From contig CAWJMD010000008.1 of the NCBI GenBank assembly GCA_963843835.1, positions 1,178,001 through 1,242,000 of the forward strand: 64,000 nucleotides of DNA. Direction: 5' to 3'. A program made the position numbers and the translations under genes. The notes under the pieces are model-generated. The model did no database searches, had not been told where the DNA came from, and saw nothing but the letters and a program-made list of their open reading frames with translations. The number at the start of each line of letters is the position of its first letter. The stretch's first letter is position 1. Shown here one piece after another: positions 7,840 through 18,851 of the stretch. The stretch is from CAWJMD01 sp963843835. GTDB taxonomy: Bacteria > Actinomycetota > Actinomycetes > Actinomycetales > CAWJMD01.

Positions 7840-8649
7840 GTGGACGACGTGGGGCAGGCCGACGTGCCGGTGAACCGGGCGGCTTGGCGCGACCTCGACC
7901 CGCAGACCCTGCACGACCTGGTGAGGCTGCGGCTCGACGTGTTCGTGGTCGAGCAGCAGTGCGCCTACCCGGAGCTGGACGGGCGCGACACCGAACCGGG
8001 GACCGAGCACTGGTGGACCGCCGACGAGTCGGGCCCGACGAGCTGCCTGCGGGTGCTCGTCGAGCCAGGCGGCGGGCGGCGGGTCGGACGGGTCGCCACC
8101 CGGGCCGCTGCACGCGGCCGCGGCCTGTCGAAGCGGCTGGTGCAGGGGGTGCTGCGGTCCCACGGGCACGAGCCGCTGGTGCTGGACGCGCAGACCTCCG
8201 TGCAGGGCATGTACGCGGCGATGGGCTTCGAGGTGTGCGGGCCGGAGTTCCTGGAAGACGGCATCCCCCACGTGCCGATGCGCCGGTTGGCGCCGGTGCC
8301 CCGAAGGGGCGAGGGTGGACGCATGAGCGACTACAGCGCCGAGCGGCCACTCGACATGCACCCGCTCCACGAGGAGCCGAACGAGGCCGACCCGGCCGGC
8401 GACCCGGCGGGCGACGACCCCGACGTCGCCACGGCCCAGCGCGAGCTGTCCGAGGTCGACGACCCCGACGCGCTGGCGACGGACGGGCTCGAGCGCGAGA
8501 GCGGCGACGACGGCTGGGAGCCCCCTCAGGACCAGCCCAACACCGAGGCGAACGAGACGCTGGACGAGCGCCTCGCCGAGGAGGAGCCCGAGCCCGACCC
8601 CCGCGCCGCCGGGCGGCGGGACGCGGACCGGGACCTCCTGGAGTCGTAG
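7840..8649 (+). CDS. ElaA-like GNAT acetyltransferase with acidic C-terminal extension
   Basis: One uninterrupted frame of 269 codons. Residues 1-155 form a GNAT domain of the ElaA group: RLDVFVVEQQCAYPELDGRD near 31-50, the acetyl-CoA loop RVATRAAARGRGLSKRL near 84-100, and LVLDAQTSVQGMYAAMGFEV. Residues from 162 on (MSDYSAERPLDMHPL) are highly acidic, Pro-rich and repetitive, with no predicted fold. ATG 8323 is preceded by GAGGGTGG, so the tail may instead be translated as a separate 108-residue protein from an internal start. No stop codon separates the two parts. Acetylation substrate unknown. Start GTG 7840 is a best guess. Confidence 0.72.
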   Translation: MDDVGQADVPVNRAAWRDLDPQTLHDLVRLRLDVFVVEQQCAYPELDGRDTEPGTEHWWTADESGPTSCLRVLVEPGGGRRVGRVATRAAARGRGLSKRLVQGVLRSHGHEPLVLDAQTSVQGMYAAMGFEVCGPEFLEDGIPHVPMRRLAPVPRRGEGGRMSDYSAERPLDMHPLHEEPNEADPAGDPAGDDPDVATAQRELSEVDDPDALATDGLERESGDDGWEPPQDQPNTEANETLDERLAEEEPEPDPRAAGRRDADRDLLES

Positions 8650-8685
8650 CCTCCGCAGGCAGGGGGCGGAACGACTCGGCCGTGC

Positions 8686-11067
<2,382 letters not shown>

Positions 11068-11183
11068 CCTCGTCGACTCTCCCTCCGTGTCCGGCGTCGT
11101 TGCCGGTCCCGCGTGTGGCTCGCCGGGAGCCCCATCGTGCCCTCTGCGCCGGTCGGCATGTGGCCCGCGGCCCCGCATCCCCC

Positions 11184-11195
11184 TAGGTTCGGCCC
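11184..11195 (+). promoter_or_regulatory. Leaderless promoter -10 of the APC permease gene
   Basis: TAGGTT at 11184-11189, 6 nt before ATG 11196, with no ribosome-binding site. The hexamer sits in a CCTAGG palindrome. Confidence 0.5.
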
Positions 11196-12524
11196 ATGCC
11201 TGCGGAACGGGCCGACGGTACTCCGGGCGCCTGGGCCTATCACCCCCGAGCCGAACGGCATCGGCAGAAGGGGCGAGGACGTCTGCGGGTGCGCGACGCC
11301 ACCGCGATGGCTGTCGGCGGGATGATCGGCGGCGGGATCTTCTCGGTGCTGGGAGTCACCATCCAGCTCGCCGGCCACCTGGCCTTCCTGTGCTTCGTGC
11401 TCGCCGGGGCGGTCGCAGCGGTGACTGCCCGTTCCTACGCGGTCCTCGCGAGACGGACGCGGGGTTCGGGTGGGCCCGACACGTTCCTGCGGGCGCAGGG
11501 TCACCCCGAGCTGGCCGCGCTGGCGAGCTGGTTCCTCATCCTGGGCTACATCCTGGCGCTGGCCGTGTACGCGTTCACGTTCGGGCACTACCTGGAGTCC
11601 GTGACCGGCGGTGGCCCACTCGTCGCCCGGCTCGCAGCCGCCGCGATCCTCGCGCTGTTCCTCACGATCAACGCGAGGGGTGTGGACGCGTCCAGCCTGA
11701 CCGAGGACGTCGTCGTGTTCGTGAAGCTGCTGATCCTCGCGGCGATCTCGGCAGTCGGGCTGGGGATGTGGGACTCGACGCGGCTCGACCCGCTGACGGA
11801 TCTCGGGTGGGCCGGGGTGCTCGTGGGGGCCGGCTCGATCTTCGTCGCCTACGAGGGTTTCGAGCTGCTGGCCTACGACTACGACGACATCGAGGACCCG
11901 GACCGGAGCCTGCCGCGGGCGCTGTACCTGTCCGTCGCCCTGGTCGCGGCCGTCTACGCCATCGTCACGCTGGGGTCGCAGATGCTGGTCAGCGACGCGC
12001 TCATCGTGTCCCAGCGCGAGGTGGCTTTCGCCACGGTGGGGCAGGAGGCGCTCGGCGGCGTCGGTCGTGCGCTGGCCGTAGGCGGAGCGCTCCTGGCCAC
12101 GTCCTCCGCGGTGAACGCGACGCTCTTCTCGACCTCGCGCCTGATCAGGGATCTCACGGCGGCGAAGGAGCTCCCGGCCCAGCTGGGACAGACCAGGAAC
12201 GGGCTGCCGGTCCGGGCGATGGGGATGCTCGCCGTGATGGGTGCCTTGTTCGCGATGTCCCCCGGCATCAACGAGCTGCTGGCCTTCGGGTCGGTCACGT
12301 TCCTCGGCGTCTTCGGCCTGATCAACCACGCCGCCGCGCAGACCGCGACCACGTCCGGCGGGCGCGTGGTCGCCCGGGTCGGGTCGGTGGCGTGCGCCGT
12401 GGCCATCGGCGTCGTGTGCGTCGAGCTCGCCTCGACCGATCGGCTGGCCCTGGCCCTGATCGCCGTCAGTGCCGCACTCCTTCTCGTGCTCCGCGCCGCC
12501 TACGTCCGCTGGGGCCACGTGTGA
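11196..12524 (+). CDS. APC-superfamily amino acid permease
   Basis: A 442-residue polytopic membrane protein with about 12 predicted membrane helices. The first carries the conserved unwound segment GGMIGGGIFSVLG near residues 40-52, typical of amino acid/polyamine antiporters and permeases. Helix six (VGAGSIFVAYEGFELLAYDYDDIEDPDRSLPRAL) matches the same family. The basic N-terminus (about 35 residues) is cytoplasmic. Substrate cannot be predicted. It stands 46 bases before the sulfur-relay genes on the same strand; import of a sulfur amino acid would fit that context but is speculation. Confidence 0.82.
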   Translation: MPAERADGTPGAWAYHPRAERHRQKGRGRLRVRDATAMAVGGMIGGGIFSVLGVTIQLAGHLAFLCFVLAGAVAAVTARSYAVLARRTRGSGGPDTFLRAQGHPELAALASWFLILGYILALAVYAFTFGHYLESVTGGGPLVARLAAAAILALFLTINARGVDASSLTEDVVVFVKLLILAAISAVGLGMWDSTRLDPLTDLGWAGVLVGAGSIFVAYEGFELLAYDYDDIEDPDRSLPRALYLSVALVAAVYAIVTLGSQMLVSDALIVSQREVAFATVGQEALGGVGRALAVGGALLATSSAVNATLFSTSRLIRDLTAAKELPAQLGQTRNGLPVRAMGMLAVMGALFAMSPGINELLAFGSVTFLGVFGLINHAAAQTATTSGGRVVARVGSVACAVAIGVVCVELASTDRLALALIAVSAALLLVLRAAYVRWGHV

Positions 12525-12570
12525 CCTTGTGCCCTAGGACGTGCCCACCGACCCGGCGCATGCTGCGTCG

Positions 12571-13803
12571 GTGCCCTCTCACATCCTCATCCTCGGAGGC
12601 GGTACCGGCGGGACGCTGTCCGCCAACCGCCTCCGCAAAGCACTCGGCCGCGACGTCGAGATCACGGTGGTCGACCAGGACCGTGACCACCTCTACCAAC
12701 CCGGCCTGCTGTTCGTGCCGTTCGGACTGGCGCACGGCGAGGAGCTCGTCCGACCACGGGACCGTCAGCTCCACAAGGGCATCACCTTCATCGAGAGCGG
12801 TGTCGACCGGGTCGATGTGGGCGGCAGGCTCGTCACCCTCGCCGATGGATCCGTGCACCCCTACGACGTGCTGGTGCTCGCCAGCGGGTCACGGCTCGTG
12901 CCGGAGGAGACCGAGGGCCTGACCGGTCCGGGCTGGATGGAGAAGGTGTTCACCTTCTACGACCTCGCAGGTGCCACTGCACTCGAAAGCGCCCTCGACC
13001 GCTTCGACGGCGGCCGGCTCGTCGTCGGCGTCGTCGACATGCCGATCAAGTGCCCGGTGGCCCCGCTGGAGTTCTGCTTCCTCGCCGACTGGTACTTCCA
13101 CGAGAGGGGAATCCGCGACCGGGTGCAGATCACCTACGTCACGCCCCTCGACGGCGCCTTCACCAAGCCCACGTCGTCCGAGCTGCTCGGCGGCTTGCTG
13201 AAGGAGAAGGGGATCGAGCTCGTCACCGAGTTCAACACCGGTGAGGTCGACGGCGACGCCGGGACCCTGACCGCGTACGACGGGCGCGAGATCGGCTTCG
13301 ACCTCGCGGTCGTCGTGCCCGTCCACTCCGGCGCAGAGTACGTCGGGCGGTCGCCGGGACTGGGTGATGCCCTGGACTTCGTCGAGACCGACCCGCACAC
13401 CCTCCAGTCGAAGGTGTCACCCGAGATCTTCGCGATCGGGGACGCAGCCAACCTCCCGGCCTCGAAGGCGGGCTCGGTCAGCCACTTCGAGGGCGAGGTC
13501 CTCGTCGAGAACGTCGTGCGGTTCCTTGCCGGCGAGCAGCCGGACGCGAGCTTCGACGGCCACGCGAACTGCTTCATCGAGACCGGCTTCGACAAGGCGC
13601 TGCTGATCGACTTCAACTACGACCAGGAGCCGGTGCCTGGCCACTACCCCACCGCCGTCGGGCTCCCTCTGCTGAAGGAGTCACGGCTCAACCACCTCGG
13701 GAAGCTGCTCTTCCAGTCCTTCTACTGGCACAGCCTCCTGCCGGGCCGGAACATCCCGGGAATCCATGCCGACATGCCCGTCTCGGGCAAGCGGATCGAC
13801 TGA
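12571..13803 (+). CDS. Sulfide:quinone oxidoreductase-like FAD-dependent oxidoreductase
   Basis: A 410-residue two-dinucleotide-binding flavoprotein. FAD-binding ILGGGTGGTLSANRL occupies the N-terminus, and the second ATG-type motif is VLVLASGSRLVPEE. Cys161 in IKCPVAPLEFCF and Cys334 in ANCFIETG match the positions of the redox cysteines of sulfide:quinone oxidoreductases. SPEIFAIGDAANLPASKAGS binds FAD near the C-terminus. The C-terminal amphipathic segment (LLFQSFYWHSLLPGRN) may bind the membrane. Expected role is oxidation of sulfide or persulfide, passing electrons to quinone. GTG 12571 is preferred because the protein then begins at the FAD motif; GTG 12541 would add ten residues. It leads a three-gene set with TusE/DsrC and DsrE2. 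Confidence 0.83.
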   Translation: MPSHILILGGGTGGTLSANRLRKALGRDVEITVVDQDRDHLYQPGLLFVPFGLAHGEELVRPRDRQLHKGITFIESGVDRVDVGGRLVTLADGSVHPYDVLVLASGSRLVPEETEGLTGPGWMEKVFTFYDLAGATALESALDRFDGGRLVVGVVDMPIKCPVAPLEFCFLADWYFHERGIRDRVQITYVTPLDGAFTKPTSSELLGGLLKEKGIELVTEFNTGEVDGDAGTLTAYDGREIGFDLAVVVPVHSGAEYVGRSPGLGDALDFVETDPHTLQSKVSPEIFAIGDAANLPASKAGSVSHFEGEVLVENVVRFLAGEQPDASFDGHANCFIETGFDKALLIDFNYDQEPVPGHYPTAVGLPLLKESRLNHLGKLLFQSFYWHSLLPGRNIPGIHADMPVSGKRID

Positions 13804-13819
13804 GAGAAGGACTCGACAC

Positions 13820-14137
13820 ATGCCCACTGCAACCATCGCCGACCACAGGATCGAGCTCGACGACGACGGCTTCTTCACCGATCCGGACCAGTGGACCGAG
13901 GACATGGCGCCGGCACTCGCGCACGAGGCCGGCATCGACGAGCTGACCGACCGGCACTGGACGGTCATCCGGTTCATGCGCGACGAGTACTTCACCAAGG
14001 GGACGGGTCCGTCCGTGCGGATGCTCGGCAAGACCTCGGGTGTCTCCGTCAAGGAGCTGTACCAGCTCTTCCCCAAGGGACCGGCGAAGACCGCGGCCCG
14101 GATCGCGGGCATCCCCAAGCCGCGCGGCTGCATCTGA
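13820..14137 (+). CDS. TusE/DsrC-family sulfur relay protein
   Basis: A 105-residue DsrC-fold protein. The N-terminal DDDGFFTDPDQWTEDMAPALA, central RHWTVIRFMRDEY and C-terminal arm LYQLFPKGPAKTAARIAG ending in PKPRGCI are diagnostic. The penultimate Cys104 (CysA) is present. The second cysteine of true DsrC, ten or so residues upstream on the arm, is replaced by Ala (TAARIAG), so the protein cannot form the DsrC trisulfide and resembles TusE-like single-Cys carriers. It likely accepts a persulfide from the DsrE2 partner or the SQR-like enzyme. ATG 13820 has AGAAGGA upstream. No tusBCD or dsrAB genes are near, so the final sulfur acceptor is unknown. Confidence 0.87.
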   Translation: MPTATIADHRIELDDDGFFTDPDQWTEDMAPALAHEAGIDELTDRHWTVIRFMRDEYFTKGTGPSVRMLGKTSGVSVKELYQLFPKGPAKTAARIAGIPKPRGCI

Positions 14138-14160
14138 ACCCGACGACGAACGAGGCAGAC

Positions 14161-14628
14161 GTGGATCTCAGCAACGAGAAGATCTCGCTCATCATCTCCA
14201 AGGGCGGGCTCGAGACCATCTACCCGGGCCTGATCATGGCCAACGGAGCCCGGGCCGAGGGGATGGAGGCGAACCTCTTCTTCACCTTCTTCGGGCTCGA
14301 CGCCATCCACAAGAAGCGCCACGAGCACATCAAGATGGCGAGTGTCGGCAATCCCGGTCTGCACTTCGCCACCTTCGCCGGCGGCCTCCCCGGCGTCGCC
14401 GGCGTGATGACGCACATGATGGAGAAGAGGATGGAGAGCTTCGACTTCCCGTCCATCCCCGAGTTCATCGAGCAGATCGCGGACAGCGGCGCCGGCCTCT
14501 ACGGCTGCCAGGCGTCGGTCGACCTGTTCGGTCTCGACAAGTCCGACTTCATCGACCAGCTGACGGGCGTCATCACGGTAGGCGAGTTCTACGAGATGGC
14601 CAGCGGCGGACACATCATCTTCACCTGA
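14161..14628 (+). CDS. DsrE2-type (DsrE/DsrF-like) sulfur carrier
   Basis: A 155-residue protein of the DsrE2 group of the DsrE/F family. The N-terminal strand and loop (KISLIISKGGLETIYPGLIMA) and the LFFTFFGLDAIHK segment are typical. Cys116 in LYGCQASVDLFGL is the conserved sulfur-carrying cysteine. The hydrophobic segment (TFAGGLPGVAGVMTHMM) may be a membrane anchor as in other DsrE2 proteins. Start GTG 14161 follows GAGG by five bases. It is 23 bases after the TusE-like gene. DsrE2, TusA and TusE-type proteins pass sulfane sulfur between each other in sulfur oxidisers (established); here TusA is missing. Confidence 0.83.
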   Translation: MDLSNEKISLIISKGGLETIYPGLIMANGARAEGMEANLFFTFFGLDAIHKKRHEHIKMASVGNPGLHFATFAGGLPGVAGVMTHMMEKRMESFDFPSIPEFIEQIADSGAGLYGCQASVDLFGLDKSDFIDQLTGVITVGEFYEMASGGHIIFT

Positions 14629-14638
14629 CCCGCGGACG

Positions 14639-14668
14639 GGCCCGGACACGGCTCACGGGAGCCGGGCC
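14639..14668. terminator. Hairpin between convergent dsrE2-like and hemQ genes
   Basis: GGCCCGG (14639-14645) pairs with CCGGGCC (14662-14668), with an inner GGCTC/GAGCC stem. It overlaps the 3' end of hemQ and lies just after the dsrE2-like gene, so it could terminate both. No U-tract is visible. Confidence 0.5.
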
Positions 14669-15369
14669 ACCAGCTCCCCCAGCGTCACGCGTGGGCCGGT
14701 GTAGAAGGGGACCTCCTCGCGCACGTGGCGCCGCGCCTCTGTCGCTCGAAGGTCGCGCATGAGATCGACGATGCGGTGCAGCAGGTCGGCCTCGAAGGCG
14801 AGGATCCACTCGTAGTCACCCAGCGCGAACGACGAGACGGTGTTGGCGCGCACGTCGGGGTAGCCGCGCGCGGCCTTGCCGTGCTCGACGAGCATGTCGC
14901 GACGCTCCTCGTCGGGCAGCAGGTACCAGTCGTACGAGCGGACGAACGGGTAGACGCACACGTAGTCGCGCGGCTCCTCGCCGGCCATGAACGCCGGCAC
15001 GTGCCCCTTGTTGAACTCGGCCGGCCGGTGGATGGCGACCTGAGACCACACCGGTGCCAGGTGCCGTCCGAGCGCGGTGCGGCGTAGCGCCTGGTAGGCG
15101 TGCTGCAGCGCCTCGACGGTCGGCGCGTGCCACCACACCATGAGGTCGGCGTCCCCCCGCAGGCCGGCCACGTCGTACACACCGCGGACGACGACGTCGC
15201 CGTCCTCGGCCGCGTGCGCGAGCAGGGTCTCGACCTCGTCGACGAGCGCCGAGCGACCCACCTCCCCCAGCGGGGACGTGACCTGGAAGACGGACCACAT
15301 CGTGTAGCGGATGGTCTCGTTGACCTCGCGGGCCTTGACCTTCGTGGACTCGGACGACTCGGCAGGCAT
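14653..15369 (-). CDS. hemQ: Coproheme decarboxylase HemQ (chlorite-dismutase-like)
   Basis: A 238-residue protein of the chlorite dismutase structural family that converts coproheme to haem b with peroxide, the last step of the coproporphyrin-dependent pathway of Gram-positive bacteria. The segment YPFVRSYDWYLLPDEE near 140-155 should hold the catalytic tyrosine, and VEHGKAARGY contains the proximal haem His163. The domain VFQVTSPLGEVGRSALVDEV and WSQVAIHRPAEFNKGHVPAF are typical. ATG 15369 has GGAGAGG upstream. It is the last of the hemE-hemY-hemQ run, all on the minus strand with small gaps. M. tuberculosis has the same order (Rv2678c-Rv2676c). Confidence 0.93.
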   Translation of the reverse strand: MPAESSESTKVKAREVNETIRYTMWSVFQVTSPLGEVGRSALVDEVETLLAHAAEDGDVVVRGVYDVAGLRGDADLMVWWHAPTVEALQHAYQALRRTALGRHLAPVWSQVAIHRPAEFNKGHVPAFMAGEEPRDYVCVYPFVRSYDWYLLPDEERRDMLVEHGKAARGYPDVRANTVSSFALGDYEWILAFEADLLHRIVDLMRDLRATEARRHVREEVPFYTGPRVTLGELVARLP

Positions 15370-15401
15370 GGACGCATCCTCTCCCATCGCCGCGACGCGG
15401 C

Positions 15402-16829
15402 TCAGCGCAGGTCGGCGAGAACCGCTGCAGCGGCGGCGCCGGCCGTCGCGATGCACGCCGGCACACCGACGCCGCCGAGGACTGACCCGGCCACGGCCAG
15501 GCCCGGCAGCCCGGCCACCTGCGAGAGGACGGTCTCGACCGTGTCCAGGTGGTCGACCTCGTACTGCGGCAGCGCCCCGCCCCACCGCGCGACCGAGACC
15601 GCCGAGGCGGGCAGCGGGCGACCGAGAAGGTCGCCGGCGTCGGCGAGCGCCGCGGCCGCCAGGTCCTCGTCCGACCGCTGCAGCGCTGCCACCTCTCCCG
15701 CGCGCCCCACCGACAGCCGCAGCACATCGCGTCCGGACGCGGCCTCGCGCACCCACTCCCACTTGCGGCTCGAGAACGTCATCGCCTTGACCAGCCGTCC
15801 CTCGACCGGCGGCACGAGCACACCCGAGATCTCACGGTCGGCCAGGTCGTCCAGCGATCGGTCGTCGAGAAGGGCTGACACCAGGGCCGTCGAGGCGACG
15901 GCCACCGCCGACAGCGCCTCGGCGGCGTCCGGCGCCACACCGCTCAGCAGACGTCCGGCTGCCGGCGCGGGCACCGCGAGGACGACGCCCGAGGCGTCGA
16001 GCACCGGTCCACGACCTGCCGGGCCGAGGTGCAGACGCCACCCGCCGCCGGTCGTCGCCTCCAGCCGCTGCACGCACGCGTCGGTGCGAACGTCGACCCC
16101 CGCATCCGCCAGCCGCTCACGCAGCACGGTGGCCAGGCGCCAGACGCCCCCGCGCAGCCCGGCGAAGACCGGCGCCGCCGGGCCGGCCGGTCTCGCGCCG
16201 ACCTGGGCTGCCACCTCGTCGAGCAGCCCCCGACCCTCGCGCGCCGCGGGCCACAGGGACGGCATCGTGGCGCGCAGCGAGAGGCGGCACGCGTGGCCTG
16301 CGTACACGCCGCCGAGCAGGGGCTCGACGAGCCGGTCGACCACGGCCCTGCCGAGCCGCTCACCGACCCAGTGGCCGACCGAGACGTCCTGCACCACGGC
16401 CGGGAACGTGAGCCCCCGCTCGCTCGCTACGCGCGCCACCTCGTCCGCGGTCAGCAGCCCGCCCAACGACCGGGGGTCGCCGGGCACGCCCATCACGGTG
16501 CCGGAGGGAAGTGGGTGCAGACCCCCGCGGGAGGCGACCGCGGCCTGGGTGACCCGGGCGTGGACGACGTCGCCACCGAGGCCGAGCTCCTCGATCAGGT
16601 CGAGTGCCTCGGGCCGCCGCGCCAGCAGCGCCTCGGCGCCGAGGTCGACCACGAGGTCGCCGAGGGTTCCGCCCGCCAGCACCCCACCCGTGCGGGTCCG
16701 CTGCTCGAGGACGACCACCCGCCTGCCCCGGCATCCGGCCAGCGCCTGTGACAGCCGGAAGGCGGTGACGAGCCCGCTGATGCCGCCGCCCACCACCACC
16801 ACGGGGGCGGACGCGTCCGTCACGGTCAC
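15402..16829 (-). CDS. hemY: Coproporphyrinogen III oxidase HemY/CgoX
   Basis: A 475-residue FAD-dependent oxidase with a dinucleotide-binding motif VVVVGGGISGLVTAFRL at residues 10-26, VLEQRTRTGGVL next, and a C-terminal FAD segment GLAVAGSVLGGVGVPACIAT. In Gram-positive bacteria the enzyme acts on coproporphyrinogen III with oxygen to give coproporphyrin III (established for the coproporphyrin-dependent route), consistent with hemQ and hemE around it. Mid-protein substrate-binding segments EPLLGGVYAGHACRLSLRATMPSL and VFAGLRGGVWRL are typical. GTG 16829 lies 10 bases after the hemE stop; the gap to hemQ is 32 bases. An operon is likely. Confidence 0.9.
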   Translation of the reverse strand: MTVTDASAPVVVVGGGISGLVTAFRLSQALAGCRGRRVVVLEQRTRTGGVLAGGTLGDLVVDLGAEALLARRPEALDLIEELGLGGDVVHARVTQAAVASRGGLHPLPSGTVMGVPGDPRSLGGLLTADEVARVASERGLTFPAVVQDVSVGHWVGERLGRAVVDRLVEPLLGGVYAGHACRLSLRATMPSLWPAAREGRGLLDEVAAQVGARPAGPAAPVFAGLRGGVWRLATVLRERLADAGVDVRTDACVQRLEATTGGGWRLHLGPAGRGPVLDASGVVLAVPAPAAGRLLSGVAPDAAEALSAVAVASTALVSALLDDRSLDDLADREISGVLVPPVEGRLVKAMTFSSRKWEWVREAASGRDVLRLSVGRAGEVAALQRSDEDLAAAALADAGDLLGRPLPASAVSVARWGGALPQYEVDHLDTVETVLSQVAGLPGLAVAGSVLGGVGVPACIATAGAAAAAVLADLR

Positions 16830-16839
16830 CGTCCGCCTC

Positions 16840-17922
16840 TCAGCGGTCGCCGGCGACCACGTCGGTGGAGTGCACCAGGTCGACGACCCGCGCGAGGACG
16901 TCGGGATCGGTCTGGGGCATCACCCCGTGGCCGAGGTTGAACACGTGCCCACGGGCTGCCCGACCCGCGTCGAGCGCGGCCAGCGTGTGCGCGCGGACGG
17001 CCTCCCAGGGCGCGAAGAGGACGGCGGGGTCGAGGTTCCCCTGCAGCGAGTGGCCCGGCCCCACGCGACCGGCCGCGACGTCGAGCGGCACCCGGAAGTC
17101 GACCCCTACGACCTCGGCTCCCGCCGCGCCCATGGCAGCCAGCAGCTCGCCGGTGCCCACCCCGAAGTGGATGCGCGGCACACCCAGGTCGGCGACTCCG
17201 GCCAGGACCGCGGAGGAGTGCGGCATCACGTAGCGCCGGTAGTCGTGCTCGGGCAGCGCCCCCACCCACGAGTCGAAGAGCTGGACCGCGGCCGCCCCGG
17301 CCTCGATCTGCACCCGCAGGAAGGTCGTGGTGATCGCGGCGATGCGCCGCATCAGCTCGTCCCAGACGTCGGGCGCGCCGTACATCAAGGCCTTGGTGCG
17401 CTCGTGGTTCTTGCTCGGCCCACCCTCGACCAGGTAGCTGGCCAGGGTGAAGGGCGCTCCCGCGAAACCGATCAGCGGCGTGCCGCCGAGCTCGCCGACC
17501 AGCTGGCGCACGGAGGTGCCGATGTCGTCGACCTGCTCCGGCGCCAGGTCGGGCAGGTCCCGGACCGCCTCCGCCGTCCGCACCGGTTCCGCGATCACCG
17601 GCCCGGTCCCCGGGACGATGTCGAGGTCGATGCCCGCAGCGTGCAGCGGCACGACGATGTCGGAGTAGAGGATGGCGGCGTCGACGCCGTAGCGGCGCAC
17701 CGGCTGCAGCGTGATCTCCGTGACCAGGTCGGGCGTGCGGCAGGCGTCCAGCATGGCGAAGCCCTCGCGGACGCGGCGGTACTCGGGCAGGGATCGTCCC
17801 GCCTGACGCATGAACCACACCGGGTGCCGGTCGGTCGGCAGTCCCCGGCAGGCGGCCAGGAAGGGACTGGTCGTCGCGTCGGCCGACGGCGGGGACGCTG
17901 GGGACGCGGGGCTCAGGCTCAC
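16840..17922 (-). CDS. hemE: Uroporphyrinogen decarboxylase HemE
   Basis: A 360-residue (beta/alpha)8 enzyme that removes four acetate carboxyls from uroporphyrinogen III to give coproporphyrinogen III. The substrate-binding WFMRQAGRSLPEYR holds R39 and R43, ILYSDIVVP holds the catalytic Asp, and GFAGAPFTLASYLVEGG, QLFDSWVGAL and HVFNLGHGVMP are all present. A short Ser/Pro-rich leader (about 19 residues) precedes the domain, so a slightly later start cannot be excluded; GTG 17922 is used. First gene of the hemE-hemY-hemQ set. No other haem gene is in the window. Confidence 0.93.
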   Translation of the reverse strand: MSLSPASPASPPSADATTSPFLAACRGLPTDRHPVWFMRQAGRSLPEYRRVREGFAMLDACRTPDLVTEITLQPVRRYGVDAAILYSDIVVPLHAAGIDLDIVPGTGPVIAEPVRTAEAVRDLPDLAPEQVDDIGTSVRQLVGELGGTPLIGFAGAPFTLASYLVEGGPSKNHERTKALMYGAPDVWDELMRRIAAITTTFLRVQIEAGAAAVQLFDSWVGALPEHDYRRYVMPHSSAVLAGVADLGVPRIHFGVGTGELLAAMGAAGAEVVGVDFRVPLDVAAGRVGPGHSLQGNLDPAVLFAPWEAVRAHTLAALDAGRAARGHVFNLGHGVMPQTDPDVLARVVDLVHSTDVVAGDR

Positions 17923-17966
17923 CGGCTCATGGTCGCAGACGTGCCGGCGCCCGCTGGGCCGGAGCG

Positions 17967-18851
17967 TCAGCCGAGCGCGATGAGGGTGACCCCGACGAAG
18001 GCGGCGCCGATGCCGGCGACCTGCACCGGCAGCAGCCGCTCGTGGAGCACGAAGCGCGCGAGGAGCACGGTCATCACCGGGTAGAGGGAGCCCAGCACCG
18101 CGGTCAGGCTCAGCAGCCCCAGCGTGGTCGCGATCCCGAAGCACAGGTTGGCGCCGACGTCGGCCAGACCGATCGCCGCCAGGACGGGCACGTCACGCCG
18201 GCCCACCGACGCCAGGGACCGCGCGACCGCGCCACCGCGGTGGACCAGCAGGACCAGGAGCGCGGCTCCGAAGGCCGTCACGCTGACGGCCCGCATACCG
18301 ACCAGCGTCATCACCGCGGAGGTCTCCGCGCCTCGGCCGATGGCGAGCAGGGCGACACCGAAGCCGATCGCGGCGGCCACGGCCAGCAGCACGGGCCTCC
18401 CCCCGGCGCGGGTGCCGTCCTCCAGGAGCGCGAGCTCAGGTCCGGACGCCAGCGCCGCCCCGGCCAGCGCGACGACCACGCCGACGACCTGAACGGTCGC
18501 TGGTCGCTCCCCCGCGATCACGCCGGCCAGGACTGGCACGACGGCCCCGAGCGCGGCGATCGGCGAGACCACGCCCATCGTCCCGGCGGCGAGCGCGGCG
18601 TAGAACGCCACCAGTCCGGCGGCCCCGGCGAACCCGGCCAGCACCGACCACGGCAGCCACGACAGGGGCACGTCCACGGCACCGAGCACGACCGCAGCCG
18701 TCGTGATGGCGACCAGTCCGGCCGCCTGCGACCAGGCGACGACGACGACGGACGGGATCCGCTTGGACGCGACACCACCGACGAAGTCGGCGGTGCCCCA
18801 CAGGCCCGACGAGAGCAGGGCGAGGCCGGGACCGGCGACGGAGGAGGGCAT
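17967..18851 (-). CDS. EamA/DMT-family transporter
   Basis: A 294-residue membrane protein with ten predicted helices arranged as two five-helix EamA repeats (about residues 5-135 and 150-290). The conserved glycine-rich loops SGLWGTADFVGG and LLSLTAVLGSLYPVMTVLLARFVLHERL are characteristic of drug/metabolite exporters. Substrate unknown. Its start ATG 18851 shows a TAACCT hexamer 6 nt upstream on the minus strand and no ribosome-binding site, so it is likely leaderless. It is divergent from the DUF3000 gene across 124 bases and ends 44 bases upstream of hemE. Confidence 0.8.
   Translation of the reverse strand: MPSSVAGPGLALLSSGLWGTADFVGGVASKRIPSVVVVAWSQAAGLVAITTAAVVLGAVDVPLSWLPWSVLAGFAGAAGLVAFYAALAAGTMGVVSPIAALGAVVPVLAGVIAGERPATVQVVGVVVALAGAALASGPELALLEDGTRAGGRPVLLAVAAAIGFGVALLAIGRGAETSAVMTLVGMRAVSVTAFGAALLVLLVHRGGAVARSLASVGRRDVPVLAAIGLADVGANLCFGIATTLGLLSLTAVLGSLYPVMTVLLARFVLHERLLPVQVAGIGAAFVGVTLIALG

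Noticed and set aside
13820..14137. The DsrC-fold protein as part of dissimilatory sulfite reduction
   Set aside because: The second arm cysteine is replaced by alanine and no dsrAB, dsrMKJOP or apr genes are present.
15100..18084. A 994-codon open frame on the plus strand across the hem genes
   Set aside because: It is antisense to hemQ, hemY and hemE, which are certain genes; low-complexity Arg/Ser/Thr composition shows it is a shadow.
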